From Litomosoides sigmodontis (lineage: Eukaryota > Nematoda > Chromadorea > Rhabditida > Onchocercidae): DNA of 64,000 nucleotides. The stretch covers positions 7,151,865 to 7,215,864 of the forward strand of contig OY718806.1 of the NCBI GenBank assembly GCA_963070105.1, read 5' to 3'. The notes beneath the pieces are model-generated. The model saw only the letters and a program-made list of their open reading frames with translations. It was not told the DNA's origin and made no database searches. This document shows positions 63,032 to 64,000 of the stretch, piece after piece. Position numbers and translations under genes: made by a program. Every line of letters starts with the position of its first letter. Within the stretch, counting starts at the first letter, position 1.

Positions 63032-64000
63032 TGTTCATTATTCAGATTTATTTAAAAACAAAGTAAATTGTGCTACTTTTGCTTTATTTTACAAGTCACG
63101 TGGTTCAGTTTTTCTGTATCTCGTTGGACATTTCAAATTACTAAAACATGAATTATTGATTGACTATAAGTGCCTTATTTATGCCGTTTGGTTTCATTCA
63201 TTGTGTATTAAAGGTTTGATAGTAAACTCAATCTATGTTATGACTTTTTTTTTTGAATCGATACTGTTGTGTTTGCTTCGTTTAATGATATTTGCTCAAA
63301 GCAGACAGTGATTGTTTTCCATTGCATTGTAGTTTAAAATGTGAGATCTCATTAAATCTGTTTTTATGTTTTCATCATTTTAATCACTTGTACTTTCACT
63401 GATTTTCATTTACTATCAGGGTTTCTTTTTCACCAATGTACGGTTATTTTCAGCGCAAACATCTTACTCCTATTGCAGAAAATTATGACTATTTTTTGGT
63501 GTTGAACTTATAAAGGCCTTTCATTTGTATTCAACGTTAGTAATTTGCTGATGCCATCGGACCTTGACGTACACGGAAGAGCAATTGTTTTAATGGTAAA
63601 TTGAAAAGTTGGCATTTTAATTTATTGTTTTGATGGGCTATTTTGAGTCGCAATATTTTTTTACATATGCATTTTTCAAGTAAAATATTACTGAGAGCAG
63701 CTGAACTTGAATGCCCTTATCCGTAAAATGCATGGAAAGTTGGTAGAGAACTTATGTGATCGTTTGCTACTTGCACTTAGTGTTTCCCTCAGAAAAGTGA
63801 TTAGTCTTATTAGTTATTATAAGTAAACAATTCAAATAGATTGGGCGAGAAGCTAGGCTGTTGCACATTTTGTGTGTAATTTCGACTCAATAAGTCATAT
63901 TTCATGTTAGGCTTGTGTAATCTGCTTCGATAATGGAGTCAGTGATGAGTTATATTCCGGGAACAATATCTGCTTTTCTTGTTAGCGGGGAAAAGATACT
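63032..64000. other. 3' flank, nothing recognised
   Basis: AT-rich sequence downstream of the TGN38-like gene to the window edge; presumably its 3'UTR, then intergenic. No exon or repeat supported. Confidence 0.4.

Noticed and set aside
1..64000. tRNA, 5S rRNA, SL RNA genes, CRISPR arrays or a hidden multi-gene defence-like system
   Set aside because: Reading both strands I found no TPsiC/anticodon-type cloverleaf, no SL1 leader sequence, no regularly spaced repeats with spacers, and no cluster of co-oriented unknown genes. A tRNAscan/Infernal run would be the decisive check.

Overview
This is a 64 kb piece of nematode nuclear genome. The genes are intron-rich, with mostly 80-800 nt introns, T-rich acceptors ending TTTCAG or TTTAG, and an AT-rich background. 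In at least eight genes a perfect-looking 3' splice site with no coding exon before it lies 1-17 nt (once about 25 nt) upstream of the start codon, the signature of spliced-leader trans-splicing. Gene content and composition suggest a clade III (spirurid or filarial-like) worm, but the species call is inference only. There are no bacterial genes, CRISPR arrays, rRNA genes or autonomous transposons that I can support.

Layout: (1) 1-8.3 kb, minus strand: an unidentified glycosylated, probably membrane protein (about 2.0-4.2 kb) and a complete secreted frizzled-related protein, CRD plus NTR domain (5648-8336). (2) 11.0-14.5 kb, plus: a two-HMG-box mitochondrial TFAM-like protein and a secretory-pathway FKBP. 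(3) 14.7-20.0 kb, minus: selenophosphate synthetase with Cys, not Sec, at the catalytic site, then the spindle checkpoint protein MAD2. (4) 20.9-22.7 kb, plus: COX10 heme A farnesyltransferase. (5) 25.0-53.4 kb, plus: MGAT4 N-acetylglucosaminyltransferase, fatty acyl-CoA reductase, cytosolic M20 dipeptidase (CNDP2/PES-9), DDX20/Gemin3 DEAD-box helicase, a small unknown gene, and branched-chain aminotransferase. (6) 53.7-60.8 kb, minus: lysosomal alpha-L-fucosidase (GH29) and complex III core protein 2. (7) 61.7-63.0 kb, plus: a TGN38-like trans-Golgi membrane protein with a YXXphi tail signal.

I rebuilt 14 of the 16 gene models exon by exon by requiring GT(or GC)-AG boundaries, matching phases and family conservation; the summed exon lengths give whole codon numbers and family-typical protein lengths. 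The exceptions are the unidentified gene at 1955-4207 and the small gene at 48072. The genes share no pathway; they are ordinary housekeeping and developmental genes. The mitochondrial set (TFAM, COX10, ucr-2, possibly BCAT) and the glycan/Golgi set (MGAT4, fucosidase, TGN38) are scattered, and I see no convincing operon. I did not find an undescribed biological system. The most useful oddities are a one-base apparent frameshift in the BCAT gene, two candidate GC-AG introns, a perfect 17-bp hairpin in a selD intron, a duplicated element with 16-bp inverted ends, and a final ucr-2 exon hidden behind an AT microsatellite.
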